A stretch of DNA of 13,825 bases from an uncultured Gemmatimonadales bacterium (GCA_937982605.1 CALJLC010000223.1:1-13825), one strand, 5' to 3'. Shown: positions 1-7,434, counted from the first letter of the stretch. Numbers and translations: made by a program. Notes: generated by a model not told the origin, from the letters alone.

Positions 1-77
1 GCTCGCGATCGGTGTGGGTCGCGCATTCTGAGCGCGCGGGTCCGAGCGCTCGGCTCCCGGGACCACGCAGCCTCCCC

Positions 78-1178
78 TCAGGCCCCCCACACCTCGCGGA
101 ACAGCCGATACCAGTTTCCGCTCATGATCTTCTCGGCGGCGGTCGCGCCGTAGCCCCGACCCCGCAAGCCGTCCCAGATGGTCTCCATCCTGCGGGGGTG
201 GTTCAACTCCGAGAGGCAGAAGGGCCAGCGCACCGGCGGCATCGTGGTCGGGTCCGGGTAGAGGCGGGAAAGCTCGTCGACCAGCTTCTGACGCTCCGCG
301 TCGGTGTCGGGGACGGGGCGATGCTCGCGGTCGCTCCCGATGCCCACGTGGTCGATTCCACAGACGTTCACGGCGTGGTCGATGTGGTCGAGGTAGTCGC
401 CCAGGTCGTTCCGTTCGCGGGGGCCCAGGTAGGGATTGAGCTGGACGATCCCGATGACGCCGCCCCCGTCGGCCATCTCCCGAAGCGCCTGGTCGGTCTT
501 GTTGCGGGAGTGGTCGAAGACCGCCTTGCAGCCCGCGTGCGTGATGGCGACGGGGGCGGAGGAGAATCGGATGGCGTCGAGCGTCGTCTGCTCACCCGAG
601 TGCGACACGTCGACCAGCATCCCTCGGGCGTTCATCGCCTCCACGACCTCGACGCCGTACTCCGAGAGACCCGAATTGGTGCGCTCCGAGCTTCCGTCTC
701 CGAGCAGATTCCGGTGGTTGTAGGTGAGCTGCATGATGCGGACGCCCATCTCCCAGAGCGTGTCCACGCGCCCCGGGTCCCGCTCGAGCGGTGTCGCGTT
801 CTGGGGATAGTAGACGAGCCCGAGCCGACCCGACGCGATGGCGCGGTCGATGTCGGCCTCCGACCGGATGCGCATCAGGCGGTTCGGATGCGCGTCGATG
901 TGCGCCTCGTAGGCCTCGATCTCCGCCGCCATGTCGGGGAAGGCGTCCGAGCCGTAGAGACCGGGATTGCCCACGGTGACCACGCAGCAGCGCATTCCGC
1001 TCCCGATGATCTCGTCCAGGAGCTCGGGCTCGTAGTCGAGCCGGATCTCGCCGAGCCCGTCGATGGAGACGGCCCGCTCCTGACGGAGCCCGGGTCGTGC
1101 CACGGCGAAGGCTTCGGCGGGGAGCGTTCCGGCGAGCGGCAGGCCGGCGGTGGCTCGGAGGAAGTGGCGGCGGTCCAT
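78..1178 (-). CDS. Tat-exported M19 (renal dipeptidase-like) peptidase, variant metal site
   Basis: A 366-residue protein of the M19 membrane-dipeptidase family, whose members cleave dipeptides with a two-zinc centre. I start it at the ATG complementary to 1176-1178, because it opens with the twin-arginine signal MDRRHFLRATAG; an in-frame TTG start at 1247 would put 23 residues before that signal. Family features seen: the segment around residues 155-157 (NHRN), the DVSH motif with His193, the THAG motif with His214, HSRN with Arg225, and GIGSD with Asp283. The usual N-terminal DGHND motif is instead DGLGE (residues 40-44), and the usual bridging-zinc Glu is Gln126 in YYPQN. One of the two zinc sites is therefore altered. 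From memory, a subfamily with DxxGEIR and QN motifs exists, so this looks like subfamily character and not decay. It is divergent from the PadR operon. The family call is firm; the substrate is unknown. Confidence 0.9.
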   Translation of the reverse strand: MDRRHFLRATAGLPLAGTLPAEAFAVARPGLRQERAVSIDGLGEIRLDYEPELLDEIIGSGMRCCVVTVGNPGLYGSDAFPDMAAEIEAYEAHIDAHPNRLMRIRSEADIDRAIASGRLGLVYYPQNATPLERDPGRVDTLWEMGVRIMQLTYNHRNLLGDGSSERTNSGLSEYGVEVVEAMNARGMLVDVSHSGEQTTLDAIRFSSAPVAITHAGCKAVFDHSRNKTDQALREMADGGGVIGIVQLNPYLGPRERNDLGDYLDHIDHAVNVCGIDHVGIGSDREHRPVPDTDAERQKLVDELSRLYPDPTTMPPVRWPFCLSELNHPRRMETIWDGLRGRGYGATAAEKIMSGNWYRLFREVWGA

Positions 1179-1276
1179 GGAGCACGCTCGGTCGAAGGGG
1201 AGCACGATGGTGCGGGTAGTCTCGGTGGACGGAGACGGTTGCGCCAACGGGAGGCCGCGAGCGGGGGTGGACCATA

Positions 1277-1305
1277 TTGACTACAAAGTAGCGATCCCGT
1301 ACTCA
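1277..1305 (+). promoter_or_regulatory. Candidate promoter with palindromic operator for the PadR operon
   Basis: TTGACT at 1277-1282 is a good -35 match. It is followed after 17 nt by TACTCA at 1300-1305, a weak -10. The spacer holds the interrupted palindrome CTAC-AAA-GTAG (1281-1291). A PadR repressor is encoded in the same operon, and PadR proteins commonly repress their own promoters by binding short inverted repeats, so this is a plausible self-regulation site. The ribosome site of the first gene (CAGGAG, 1325-1330) lies about 20 nt downstream of the -10. The promoter and operator roles are inference. Confidence 0.45.
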
Positions 1306-1336
1306 TGCACCCCGATCCCCCCGTCAGGAGGTGTCC

Positions 1337-1735
1337 ATGGAGGCTCGTCGCAACTGGCTCCGATCCCCCATTGTGGGTGGAGTCGTCGGAGTGTTCGCGG
1401 GTGGACTCACGATCTTCCTGCTGGAGGCCGTGGGCCACGCCCTCTTCGGAACCGCCGATCCGTCCGACCTCTCGAGCGTGACGACGGCGATGTTCGCCGC
1501 GGTGCTCGTCGGCTGGGTGCTCGGCTCCGCGGTGGCGGGGGCGTTGGCGACCTACTGGGCGCAGGCCACGAAGCCGACCACCGGCGTCGTCGTGGGCCTG
1601 GTGTTGCTCGCCGCGGCCGGCTCGAACATGCTGGCGTTTCCGCACCCGGTGTGGATGATCGTCTCCGCCGTGGTGCTCATGCCCGCCGCCGCGACGATCG
1701 CGGCGCGGGCCACCCTCGCCGCAGAAGGGGAGTGA
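1337..1735 (+). CDS. Four-helix membrane protein, first gene of the PadR operon
   Basis: A small integral membrane protein of 132 residues that I cannot assign to a named family. Four hydrophobic segments are visible at about residues 11-30, 49-72, 81-100 and 104-124, with a basic N-terminus (MEARRNWLR) and glycine/alanine-rich helices. The ATG at 1337 is preferred over the GTG at 1331 because AGGAG at 1326-1330 is 6 nt from the ATG but directly abuts the GTG. The stop is one base before the GTG start of the PadR gene, so the two are almost certainly cotranscribed. It may be the effector or target controlled by the regulator. No catalytic or binding motif is evident. Confidence 0.85.
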   Translation: MEARRNWLRSPIVGGVVGVFAGGLTIFLLEAVGHALFGTADPSDLSSVTTAMFAAVLVGWVLGSAVAGALATYWAQATKPTTGVVVGLVLLAAAGSNMLAFPHPVWMIVSAVVLMPAAATIAARATLAAEGE

Positions 1736-1736
1736 C

Positions 1737-2108
1737 GTGGCAGCCCAGGGCCTCGGAAGCCTCGAGCAGCTCGTTCTGCTGGCGGTCATCCGCCTGAGTC
1801 CGGATGCGTACGCCGTCTCGGTCCGCGACGAGATCCGTCGCCGCACCTCGCGCTCGATATCCCGCGGGGCCGTGTACGTCACCCTCGATCGGCTCAAGCG
1901 GAAAGGCTACCTGCGATCCGAGCTGGGGACGCCGACCCAGGAGCGAGGCGGGAAGGCGAAGCGGCTGTTCATGCTCGAAGGCGAAGGGCTCGCCGCGCTC
2001 AGGGAGAGCTTCGGTGAGCTCCGTCGCATGAGCCACGGGCTCGAGGACGTTCTGGCCCCCGACGCCCTGAGCGTCCGGCCCGCGTGGGCGACCTCGTCAC
2101 CCGCCTGA
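1737..2108 (+). CDS. PadR-family transcriptional regulator
   Basis: A 123-residue winged-helix regulator. The N-terminal part matches the PadR pattern: a leading helix (LGSLEQLVLLAVIRL), the AYAVSVRDEI helix, then GAVYVTLDRLKRKGYL as recognition helix and wing start, near residues 24-62. A basic wing (GGKAKRLFMLEGEG, about residues 71-84) and a short C-terminal helix for dimerisation follow. The start is GTG, one base after the preceding stop, with GGGGAG just upstream. The last 25 bases overlap the next gene in another frame, which suggests translational coupling. PadR regulators are typically repressors. The palindrome at 1281-1291 upstream of the operon is the best candidate operator. Confidence 0.92.
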   Translation: MAAQGLGSLEQLVLLAVIRLSPDAYAVSVRDEIRRRTSRSISRGAVYVTLDRLKRKGYLRSELGTPTQERGGKAKRLFMLEGEGLAALRESFGELRRMSHGLEDVLAPDALSVRPAWATSSPA

Positions 2109-2608
2109 CCACCCGGCTCCTCCCCGCGCACGAGCGGGAGGCGGTGCTGGGCGACCTCCGGGAGGAGGGCGTCCGGGCCGGATCCGGCGCGTCGGCGCTG
2201 GCCGTCCTCGGGATCGTTCTGCACTACCAGCTCGAAGGCTGGCGGGACGAGCGGGCCCGATTCGGTGCCGTGATCTCGCTCGCGCTGGGCTTCGGCCTGT
2301 GGTGGTCCGTGACCACGGCGGGCGCGGGATGGGGAGAGCTGGGCTCCGTGTATCAGGATCCGCTCTCGCGTCTCGCGATACGGTTCTGGAGCGCCTCTCA
2401 CCTGCCGGCGGCGATCGGCGCGGGGCTTCTGGTCGGACACGCCCCCTGGGTCCCGGATTTCGCGCGGCCTACCCGCTGGCACGTGGCCGGCCTGCTCGTC
2501 GCGGTCGCCGGTGTGACCGCACCGGCCGGCGGAGGGCTCGCCGCCTCGCTGCTCCTTGTCGGAGGGGTCTGGCTGGGCGATCGGAGCCGCGAGGCTGGAC
2601 CTGTCTGA
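2084..2608 (+). CDS. Small membrane protein with permease-prefix-like N-terminus
   Basis: A 174-residue protein starting at GTG inside the end of the PadR gene. Residues 1-28 (containing LLPAHEREAVLGDLREEG) resemble the prefix domain that, in Acidobacteriota and Gemmatimonadota, commonly precedes MacB/FtsX-like permeases found beside PadR genes. Hydrophobic segments follow at about residues 38-50, 62-82, 104-121, 133-150 and 152-166. There is no MacB periplasmic domain or FtsX core, and the protein ends after the helices, so it is either a standalone relative or a shortened descendant. The 25-bp overlap with the regulator supports co-expression. Its function is unknown; the link to the permease prefix rests on a short motif remembered from the family. 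Confidence 0.8.
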   Translation: MGDLVTRLTTRLLPAHEREAVLGDLREEGVRAGSGASALAVLGIVLHYQLEGWRDERARFGAVISLALGFGLWWSVTTAGAGWGELGSVYQDPLSRLAIRFWSASHLPAAIGAGLLVGHAPWVPDFARPTRWHVAGLLVAVAGVTAPAGGGLAASLLLVGGVWLGDRSREAGPV

Positions 2609-2651
2609 GCAGATCGGGGGCGGGTCGGTTCGGTCCGGCTCCGGAGGCTCG

Positions 2652-2720
2652 GTGGGCCTGGGTGGAGTCGAGCTTCGGGCTTCGACGTGTGCCGCGATGC
2701 CGCCGTCGATTCGCTCGGCG
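2652..2720 (+). repeat. Truncated copy of the tRNA-Ile-derived repeat (copy D)
   Basis: This segment starts with GTGGGCCTGGGT, the same tRNA-Ile 3'-end sequence that opens the tandem units near the window end, and runs on colinearly (for example CGGGCTTCG, CGTGTGCC, CGATGCCGC, TTCGCTC). By eye about 60 of 70 positions agree with the unit beginning at 13286. It shares the CGTGTGCC...CGATGCC stretch that distinguishes the 13286 unit from the 13524 unit. Similarity ends near 2720, so most of the body is absent. It lies in the 245-bp gap between the PadR operon and the Vps62-like gene; no other gene is apparent in that gap. Confidence 0.75.
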
Positions 2721-2853
2721 CCAAGCATACGGGGCGAGAGGGCGAGGGAGGGGGCACGCCGTCCGAACGGATCTCGGGGGATGCGGCGGACCCGCGCACG
2801 ACCCAGATTGTGCCACGGTGCCCCCCCCATGAGCACCTTAGGCGGAGTCGATC

Positions 2854-4728
2854 ATGACCCTCCCGCGGAATCCCTCCCGCTCCGTTCCCGCAGGCCCTCG
2901 CCTGCTCCTCCGCACCCCGCTGCCGCTACTCCTGGTCGGCTCCGTGTGGGCTTCCCCGGCCGAGAGCCAGCAGCCGTGTCTCATACCGGCGGACGACGTG
3001 GCGCTGGCGCGTCACTTCGCACCGACGCTGGTGTTCTCGCCCGGTGAGCGGCACTTCCCCACGGTCCCCTTCTTCACGGCTTTCGACGGAATGTCGAACG
3101 ACGACGGAGGTTTCGGCGGCCCGGGGATCGACTTCGACAACCCCTCGGAACTGCTACCGGGCCTCGATCCGGACCTTACGAACGGGTCCGTGTCGTGGGA
3201 CGCTCTCGATTCGTTGGCCCACGCCTGGGACACGGCCCAGGTCTTCACCACGGAGGCCCGCGATTCCACGGGGGTCCGCCGGATGGGGAGGGCCGCCATC
3301 CCCGCCGTCTTCTACCGCATACGAAAGCTCACGGACAACCAGCGAGAGGAGGTATGGCGCTTCCTCCGGAAGGACTCGCAAGCGTGGCGTCGACATGACA
3401 TGGACGAGGTCTTCGATCGGGTTGGGTCGCAGGAGCTGATCTCGTTGGAGTACTACCAGTACTACCTGGACGACGAGGGCATCTCCGGCCACCCGCAGGA
3501 CATCGAATTCAGCTTTCTCTTCTTGCCCGCCGAGCCGGTCCTTCGCTGCGAGTTCCGCATGTTGGTCGGCGCCGGACACGACGCCCGCACCGCGAACAAC
3601 GTTCTGGTCCTCCGCCGGGACGATCCGCCGGGAAATCCTCATCACATCACGGTGGAGCTGGGCGGGCACGCCAGCGCCCCTTCCCGCGATCGGGGTGACG
3701 GATTCCGGCAGGGCTGGGACGCGAACTGGCACGCCGCCGAGGCTTGGGGCACGCGCGACATCATCGCGTTCACCGGCACGTCGTTCACCGGGCCGTATCG
3801 CGCCGGTATGACCCTGGCCCGCACGACCGAGGGCATCGAGAACACGGTGTTCCGCTACACCGATCCCGACATCTGGCGCCGGACCGACGAGGTCTGCGAC
3901 ACCTGCGACGTCCGCGACTACTACCTGCTCGAGGTCGAGCCCTTCGAGCGCCTGGCCAAAGCGATCGAAACGACGTGCGTCGAGTGCGCCCAGAACGCGC
4001 TTTACGAGATCGAGGAGGCGCTCGACGACAGCTATATGGGGTCCTCCTTCCAGGCCCCGACCGTGACCGAGGAGCTACTGGAGAGCCTTCAGCCGTGGCT
4101 GGCCGGCCTGCACGTGCGCGGCGAAGGCCGGAAGTCTCCCTCGAATCACAGCATCTGGCAGCACAAGCACTACCAACGCTCGCCGACGCTGATCCTCAAG
4201 GACCATCTCTACCCCCAATCGATCCGCTCCATCCAGGGGCTGTCGGACCTCCTTCGGCAATTCACCTACGGACTCGGGTCCGTGCCGGACCGTGAGCACG
4301 AGGTGTACCTCGGCTTCGCGATTCCACGCATCGACTGGGGCGTCGACCTGAAGGGTGTGGTCGAGGTCCAGGTCGGGATCGCCTTCTCGCGGTGGGCCGG
4401 AGACGCCGAGTCCGACCTCACCCTGGCCCTTCAGTACGACCGGGAGTACCGGGAGCGCCTCGGTTGGTACGCCCGAATCGCGTACACGTCGGACCGTGAC
4501 GAGATCGCAGGCTATCCGGAGGCACGACCGATGACCGTGAGCGGGGGTCTGTCGCTCCTGCTCTTCAGCGATGACGGGATTCGTGGCAGCAAGGTCGCGC
4601 AGGTAGTCGGCCTGCTGCCGGGCAATATCGTACGGTTGAGGGTGGGTCCGCGCTTCGACGTCCCCCGCCGAGGGCTCCTGGACTTCGGGCGAGGCGGAGT
4701 CGAGATCTTCCTCGCCCTTCGGCAGTGA
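2854..4728 (+). CDS. Exported Vps62-like protein with strand-rich C-terminal domain
   Basis: A 624-residue protein with a Sec-type signal (basic n-region, hydrophobic core about residues 18-34, likely cleavage after AES near residue 39). GGAG at 2844-2847 lies 6 nt before the ATG. The N-terminal half resembles Vps62/DUF946 proteins: an ApxLxFSPGExxFP-like segment (FSPGERHFP, residues 61-69), LEYYQYYLDD, then HPQDIEF (His213, Asp216, Glu218), which fits the HxGDWE pattern, and a later ELGGHAS (His272). Two CxxC pairs at residues 348-351 and 375-378 could bind metal or form disulfides. From about residue 485 the sequence alternates polar and hydrophobic residues like outer-membrane beta-strands up to VEIFLALRQ. 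The biochemical role is unknown; the Vps62 relation is motif-level and the barrel is inference. It stands alone, convergent with the MBL gene 25 bp away. Confidence 0.75.
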   Translation: MTLPRNPSRSVPAGPRLLLRTPLPLLLVGSVWASPAESQQPCLIPADDVALARHFAPTLVFSPGERHFPTVPFFTAFDGMSNDDGGFGGPGIDFDNPSELLPGLDPDLTNGSVSWDALDSLAHAWDTAQVFTTEARDSTGVRRMGRAAIPAVFYRIRKLTDNQREEVWRFLRKDSQAWRRHDMDEVFDRVGSQELISLEYYQYYLDDEGISGHPQDIEFSFLFLPAEPVLRCEFRMLVGAGHDARTANNVLVLRRDDPPGNPHHITVELGGHASAPSRDRGDGFRQGWDANWHAAEAWGTRDIIAFTGTSFTGPYRAGMTLARTTEGIENTVFRYTDPDIWRRTDEVCDTCDVRDYYLLEVEPFERLAKAIETTCVECAQNALYEIEEALDDSYMGSSFQAPTVTEELLESLQPWLAGLHVRGEGRKSPSNHSIWQHKHYQRSPTLILKDHLYPQSIRSIQGLSDLLRQFTYGLGSVPDREHEVYLGFAIPRIDWGVDLKGVVEVQVGIAFSRWAGDAESDLTLALQYDREYRERLGWYARIAYTSDRDEIAGYPEARPMTVSGGLSLLLFSDDGIRGSKVAQVVGLLPGNIVRLRVGPRFDVPRRGLLDFGRGGVEIFLALRQ

Positions 4729-4753
4729 ACGGACGGCGTGTCCCGACCGAGCG

Positions 4754-5815
4754 CTAGCTGCCGGTGAAGACCAGGACCGCACCCGGAGCCGGCGCGGTCC
4801 AGTCGACGGGAAGTCGGTTCATCTTCTCGACGAACTCCGAGTAGAACGTCCCGAAGATCGGCTTCGGGTCGGGCTCCTGGGGTGTGAAGAAGTCCTCCCA
4901 ATGAGAGGCGATCACGTAGTCGGGCTCGAGGTGCTCGACGAGATCGCCGGGATATCCGTCTTCCCACTTGTGGCCGGGTGCCGTGAGTAGAGCGACGAGC
5001 GGGACGTCTCCGTCGAGCGCGGTATCCGGCGGGAACCCGTCGTCGGCCGTCCCGGGGCTGTCGTTGTAGTGGATCCGGAGCGCCGGTTCCCCGTCTGGCC
5101 GGAGCACCTCGATGAGGTACGCGTACGTCTCTCCCACCTTCCAATCCCCGGCGCGGCTCGGGAGTGTCGGGCGGGGCGTCCGCTGGTGACCCTGGAACAG
5201 CTCCACCCGCCAGAAGTGCTTCGAGTGATCCGAACGAATCGCCATCCAGCGGAAGCGCCCGGAGGTCGAGGAATACCACTGCCCCGGCTCCCTTCGGGTC
5301 GCCGCCGAGTCGGTCTCGATCGCCACGACACGGTTCGGATCGGGCATATCGCTCAGGATCAGGTTGCGCACGGTCGGCGCCCCGTACACGCGGGCTTCGG
5401 GCCGATAGGTGCGCACGATGTACGGCACGTCCATGAGGTGGTCATAGTGCCCGTGGCCGATCAGGACGGCATCGACGTCGCTGAGGTCGTGGCCCTCCAG
5501 TCCGCGATCGACTCGGGCGGTGTCGACCCGAATGCTCGCGAAGAGCACCTGCAGCATGCTGGGGTTGGAGAAGAACGGACCCGTCAGGATCGCCTCGCTC
5601 CCCGCTCGAACGATGAAGCCTCCGCTGCCGAGGTAGGTCACCTGCACGTCGCCGAAGTCTCCACCGAGCACGACGGGCTGCATGGGCGCCGGGGGCACGC
5701 CGGTCACGGGCCAGCTGTCGTCCCGGGGCTCGTCCAGCGCGGAGCTGAAGCCGGCGGATGCACACGCGGACGTGGTTGTGGCCAACATCAATAGCAGCCC
5801 TCGCCAGACGCACAT
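4754..5815 (-). CDS. Lipoprotein with UlaG-like metallo-beta-lactamase fold
   Basis: A 353-residue metallo-hydrolase of the UlaG/NAPE-PLD-like branch of the metallo-beta-lactamase superfamily. The chosen ATG (complement of 5813-5815) gives a clean lipoprotein signal, MCVWRGLLLMLATTTSAC, with Cys18 as the lipid-modified residue; a longer in-frame reading to 5950 would overlap the upstream gene and bury the signal. Metal-site motifs: HGHYDH (His121, His123, Asp125, His126), DHSKH (His197/His200), HYND (Asp252), TAPGH (His282) and IASH (His305). It is therefore likely active, perhaps on a phosphoester or lactone; the substrate is unknown. Its ATG overlaps the TGA of the upstream gene as TGATG, so translation is probably coupled. 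It is convergent with the Vps62-like gene. Confidence 0.88.
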   Translation of the reverse strand: MCVWRGLLLMLATTTSACASAGFSSALDEPRDDSWPVTGVPPAPMQPVVLGGDFGDVQVTYLGSGGFIVRAGSEAILTGPFFSNPSMLQVLFASIRVDTARVDRGLEGHDLSDVDAVLIGHGHYDHLMDVPYIVRTYRPEARVYGAPTVRNLILSDMPDPNRVVAIETDSAATRREPGQWYSSTSGRFRWMAIRSDHSKHFWRVELFQGHQRTPRPTLPSRAGDWKVGETYAYLIEVLRPDGEPALRIHYNDSPGTADDGFPPDTALDGDVPLVALLTAPGHKWEDGYPGDLVEHLEPDYVIASHWEDFFTPQEPDPKPIFGTFYSEFVEKMNRLPVDWTAPAPGAVLVFTGS

Positions 5816-6969
5816 CACGTGCCTTCCTCGGTCGGCGGCCACTCCGGACACGGAAGCAGCTCGGGCGAGGGGCCGATCCGCACACGCCCGATGAGAGGGA
5901 AGTGGTCCGAGCCGCGCCGGTCTCCGTACCTCGTGACGCACGACTGCCAATCGTCCGGAATCCGAAACATCATGTGGTCGAGTGTGAAGATGAACGAGAG
6001 AGGACCGGTGGGCTTGCCGACGCTCTCGTATCGGGGGAAGGCCGCCGACAAGACGTCGAGCGCTCCCTCGCGGGAGGCGATGGTGTTCAGGTCACCCGCG
6101 ACCAGGCCCACGGGCGCGGGGTAACGCTCGAGCGCCTGGAGCAGCCCGCGAGCCTGGCGCTCTCGCCCACTCGCGTTGATGAGATCCGTCGACCTTCCTC
6201 GGTTGTCGAGGTGCGTATTCACGATCTGGATGTCGATCGGCACGCCGTCCGCCGCAGCGAGGGTCACGGTCGCGGCGACGGCCACTCGGCGTTGGCGCTC
6301 GAACGGCAGCTCGATGGCGACGAGGTCGGTCATCGGCAGCCGGGTCAGGATGGCATTGCCGCGATCCTCGGCGGGTCCCGGATCGTCGTTGTCTCCGTTG
6401 CGCATCGAAGGCGCATAGAACAGCGACATCCCGAGGGCTGCGGCTACATCGGAGATCTCGGTGGGCGTGTCCGGGCGCCGATCGGCACCGAGGCGGCCGG
6501 CCCCCTTGGGCAACGCGGGAGGTCGCGCGGGAACCGCGTTCTTTGCTGCGTACGGCGCCTGGACGGGAACGGGGAGGGGCGCGCCGGGAACCGCCTGGAG
6601 CGCCATGGGGCTGGCCACATCCCGGACCGTCGAGACCAGCGCAGCTTCACCTACCGCGACGTTCCATGTCATCACGACGAAGTCGTTGGAGGCGACCGAC
6701 CCGTGCGACCTGATGTCCGCGATCGGCCGACCGACGGCGGCACACCACCGATCCAGATGGGCGCGGTCCTCCAACTCGGGCGACTGGGCGGGGCCCACGA
6801 ACGCCACCGGCTGCGTCGCGACACCAGGGCGGGTCGGGACCGGGTCCGAACGACAGATCGGAGGCACCATGGGGCCCATTGCCGGCACCGGAGCCGGGCC
6901 GCACGCCGCGAGCGGTGAGAGTGCGACGAGGCACGAGAGCGCGCGGGGAGAGGGGACGGGTGAGGGCAC
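5815..6969 (-). CDS. Lipoprotein of the endonuclease/exonuclease/phosphatase fold, catalytic Glu absent
   Basis: A 384-residue protein of the DNase I-like EEP superfamily, which hydrolyses phosphodiesters or phosphomonoesters with Mg2+. The open frame extends to 7215, but the GTG at 6967-6969 places a lipoprotein signal at the N-terminus (hydrophobic stretch then LAAC, Cys23), with GGAG 11 nt upstream. EEP motifs: MTWNVAVG (Asn103), DRGNAIL (residues 202-208), NTHLDN (His253), GDLNT (Asp293, Asn295), LDHMMF (Asp331) and GSDHFPL (Asp355, His356). The conserved LQE motif is not present: nearby candidates read LQAV (residues 124-127) and VQAPY (residues 136-140), both with Ala where Glu is expected. 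The metal-binding Glu therefore seems lost, and activity may be reduced or altered. It is coupled by TGATG to the downstream MBL lipoprotein. Confidence 0.85.
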   Translation of the reverse strand: MPSPVPSPRALSCLVALSPLAACGPAPVPAMGPMVPPICRSDPVPTRPGVATQPVAFVGPAQSPELEDRAHLDRWCAAVGRPIADIRSHGSVASNDFVVMTWNVAVGEAALVSTVRDVASPMALQAVPGAPLPVPVQAPYAAKNAVPARPPALPKGAGRLGADRRPDTPTEISDVAAALGMSLFYAPSMRNGDNDDPGPAEDRGNAILTRLPMTDLVAIELPFERQRRVAVAATVTLAAADGVPIDIQIVNTHLDNRGRSTDLINASGRERQARGLLQALERYPAPVGLVAGDLNTIASREGALDVLSAAFPRYESVGKPTGPLSFIFTLDHMMFRIPDDWQSCVTRYGDRRGSDHFPLIGRVRIGPSPELLPCPEWPPTEEGT

Positions 6970-7188
6970 CGGGTCAGGGTCTCCGCACAGGATACGCGCC
7001 TGACTGGAGGTCGACGTCCGATCCACGTAGCCTGTTCCCCATACAACGGCCCGTGGCGAGGGGACCCGAAACGGCTCGACCCACCGCCACATCACTGGGT
7101 CGAGCGGGGGGGGGACGCAGGAATATCTCCGCCGGACAGCCGTGTAAAGAGCCCCCGAGTAGTAGGCCGCCGGCTCACGTGCATTCCT

Positions 7189-7335
7189 TGGCGCAGTCGC
7201 TTCGGTCCGCGACACGGGCCGGCGCTTGCTCCCCTCCGCGGGTCACCCTGCGGGCCGTATCGCGGAAGCTCGGCCAGCCGCTCCGGGTGAGCGACCGAGC
7301 AGGCACACGCTGCGCGTGGAGCGCCGTCTACCGAG
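7189..7335 (+). repeat. Diverged dispersed copy of the repeat body (copy C)
   Basis: This stretch aligns colinearly with the bodies at 13333-13482 and 13571-13720. Exact shared runs include GCTCCCCTCCGCGG (7228-7241), CCGCTCCGGGTGA (7278-7290) and a 19-nt run, CAGGCACACGCTGCGCGTG (7300-7318), separated by diverged stretches of similar length. It lacks the tRNA-derived end on its left side. The 8-bp GCACACGC/GCGTGTGC stem of the tandem copies is reduced to CACGC/GCGTG. It is in the same plus-strand orientation as the tandem copies. Confidence 0.8.
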
Positions 7336-7434
7336 GTCGCGGCGCTGCGGAGCGCGCCGAATATTCCCCGACGCTGCTTCGTTCCCGAGGTGATCGCAGG
7401 GCGCAGGGCCTGAAAGCGCGGCCCCGGGCCCGGG

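Noticed and set aside
42..53. CCGAGCGCTCGG palindrome as terminator of the dipeptidase gene
   Set aside because: It has no usable loop and no T-run on the minus strand; such palindromes are expected in GC-rich DNA.
12..1280. 422-residue plus-strand open frame opposite the dipeptidase
   Set aside because: It is the shadow of the M19 gene, with low-complexity Val/Asp/His composition and no recognisable domain.
5758..6918. 386-residue plus-strand open frame opposite the EEP gene
   Set aside because: It has no family motifs and is Arg/Gly/His-rich, while the minus strand holds clear EEP motifs and a lipoprotein signal.
7106..7114. Nine-G run as a phase-variation tract or G-quadruplex
   Set aside because: It is a single run about 140 bp from the lipoprotein operon start with no other G-runs placed to form a quadruplex; not enough support.
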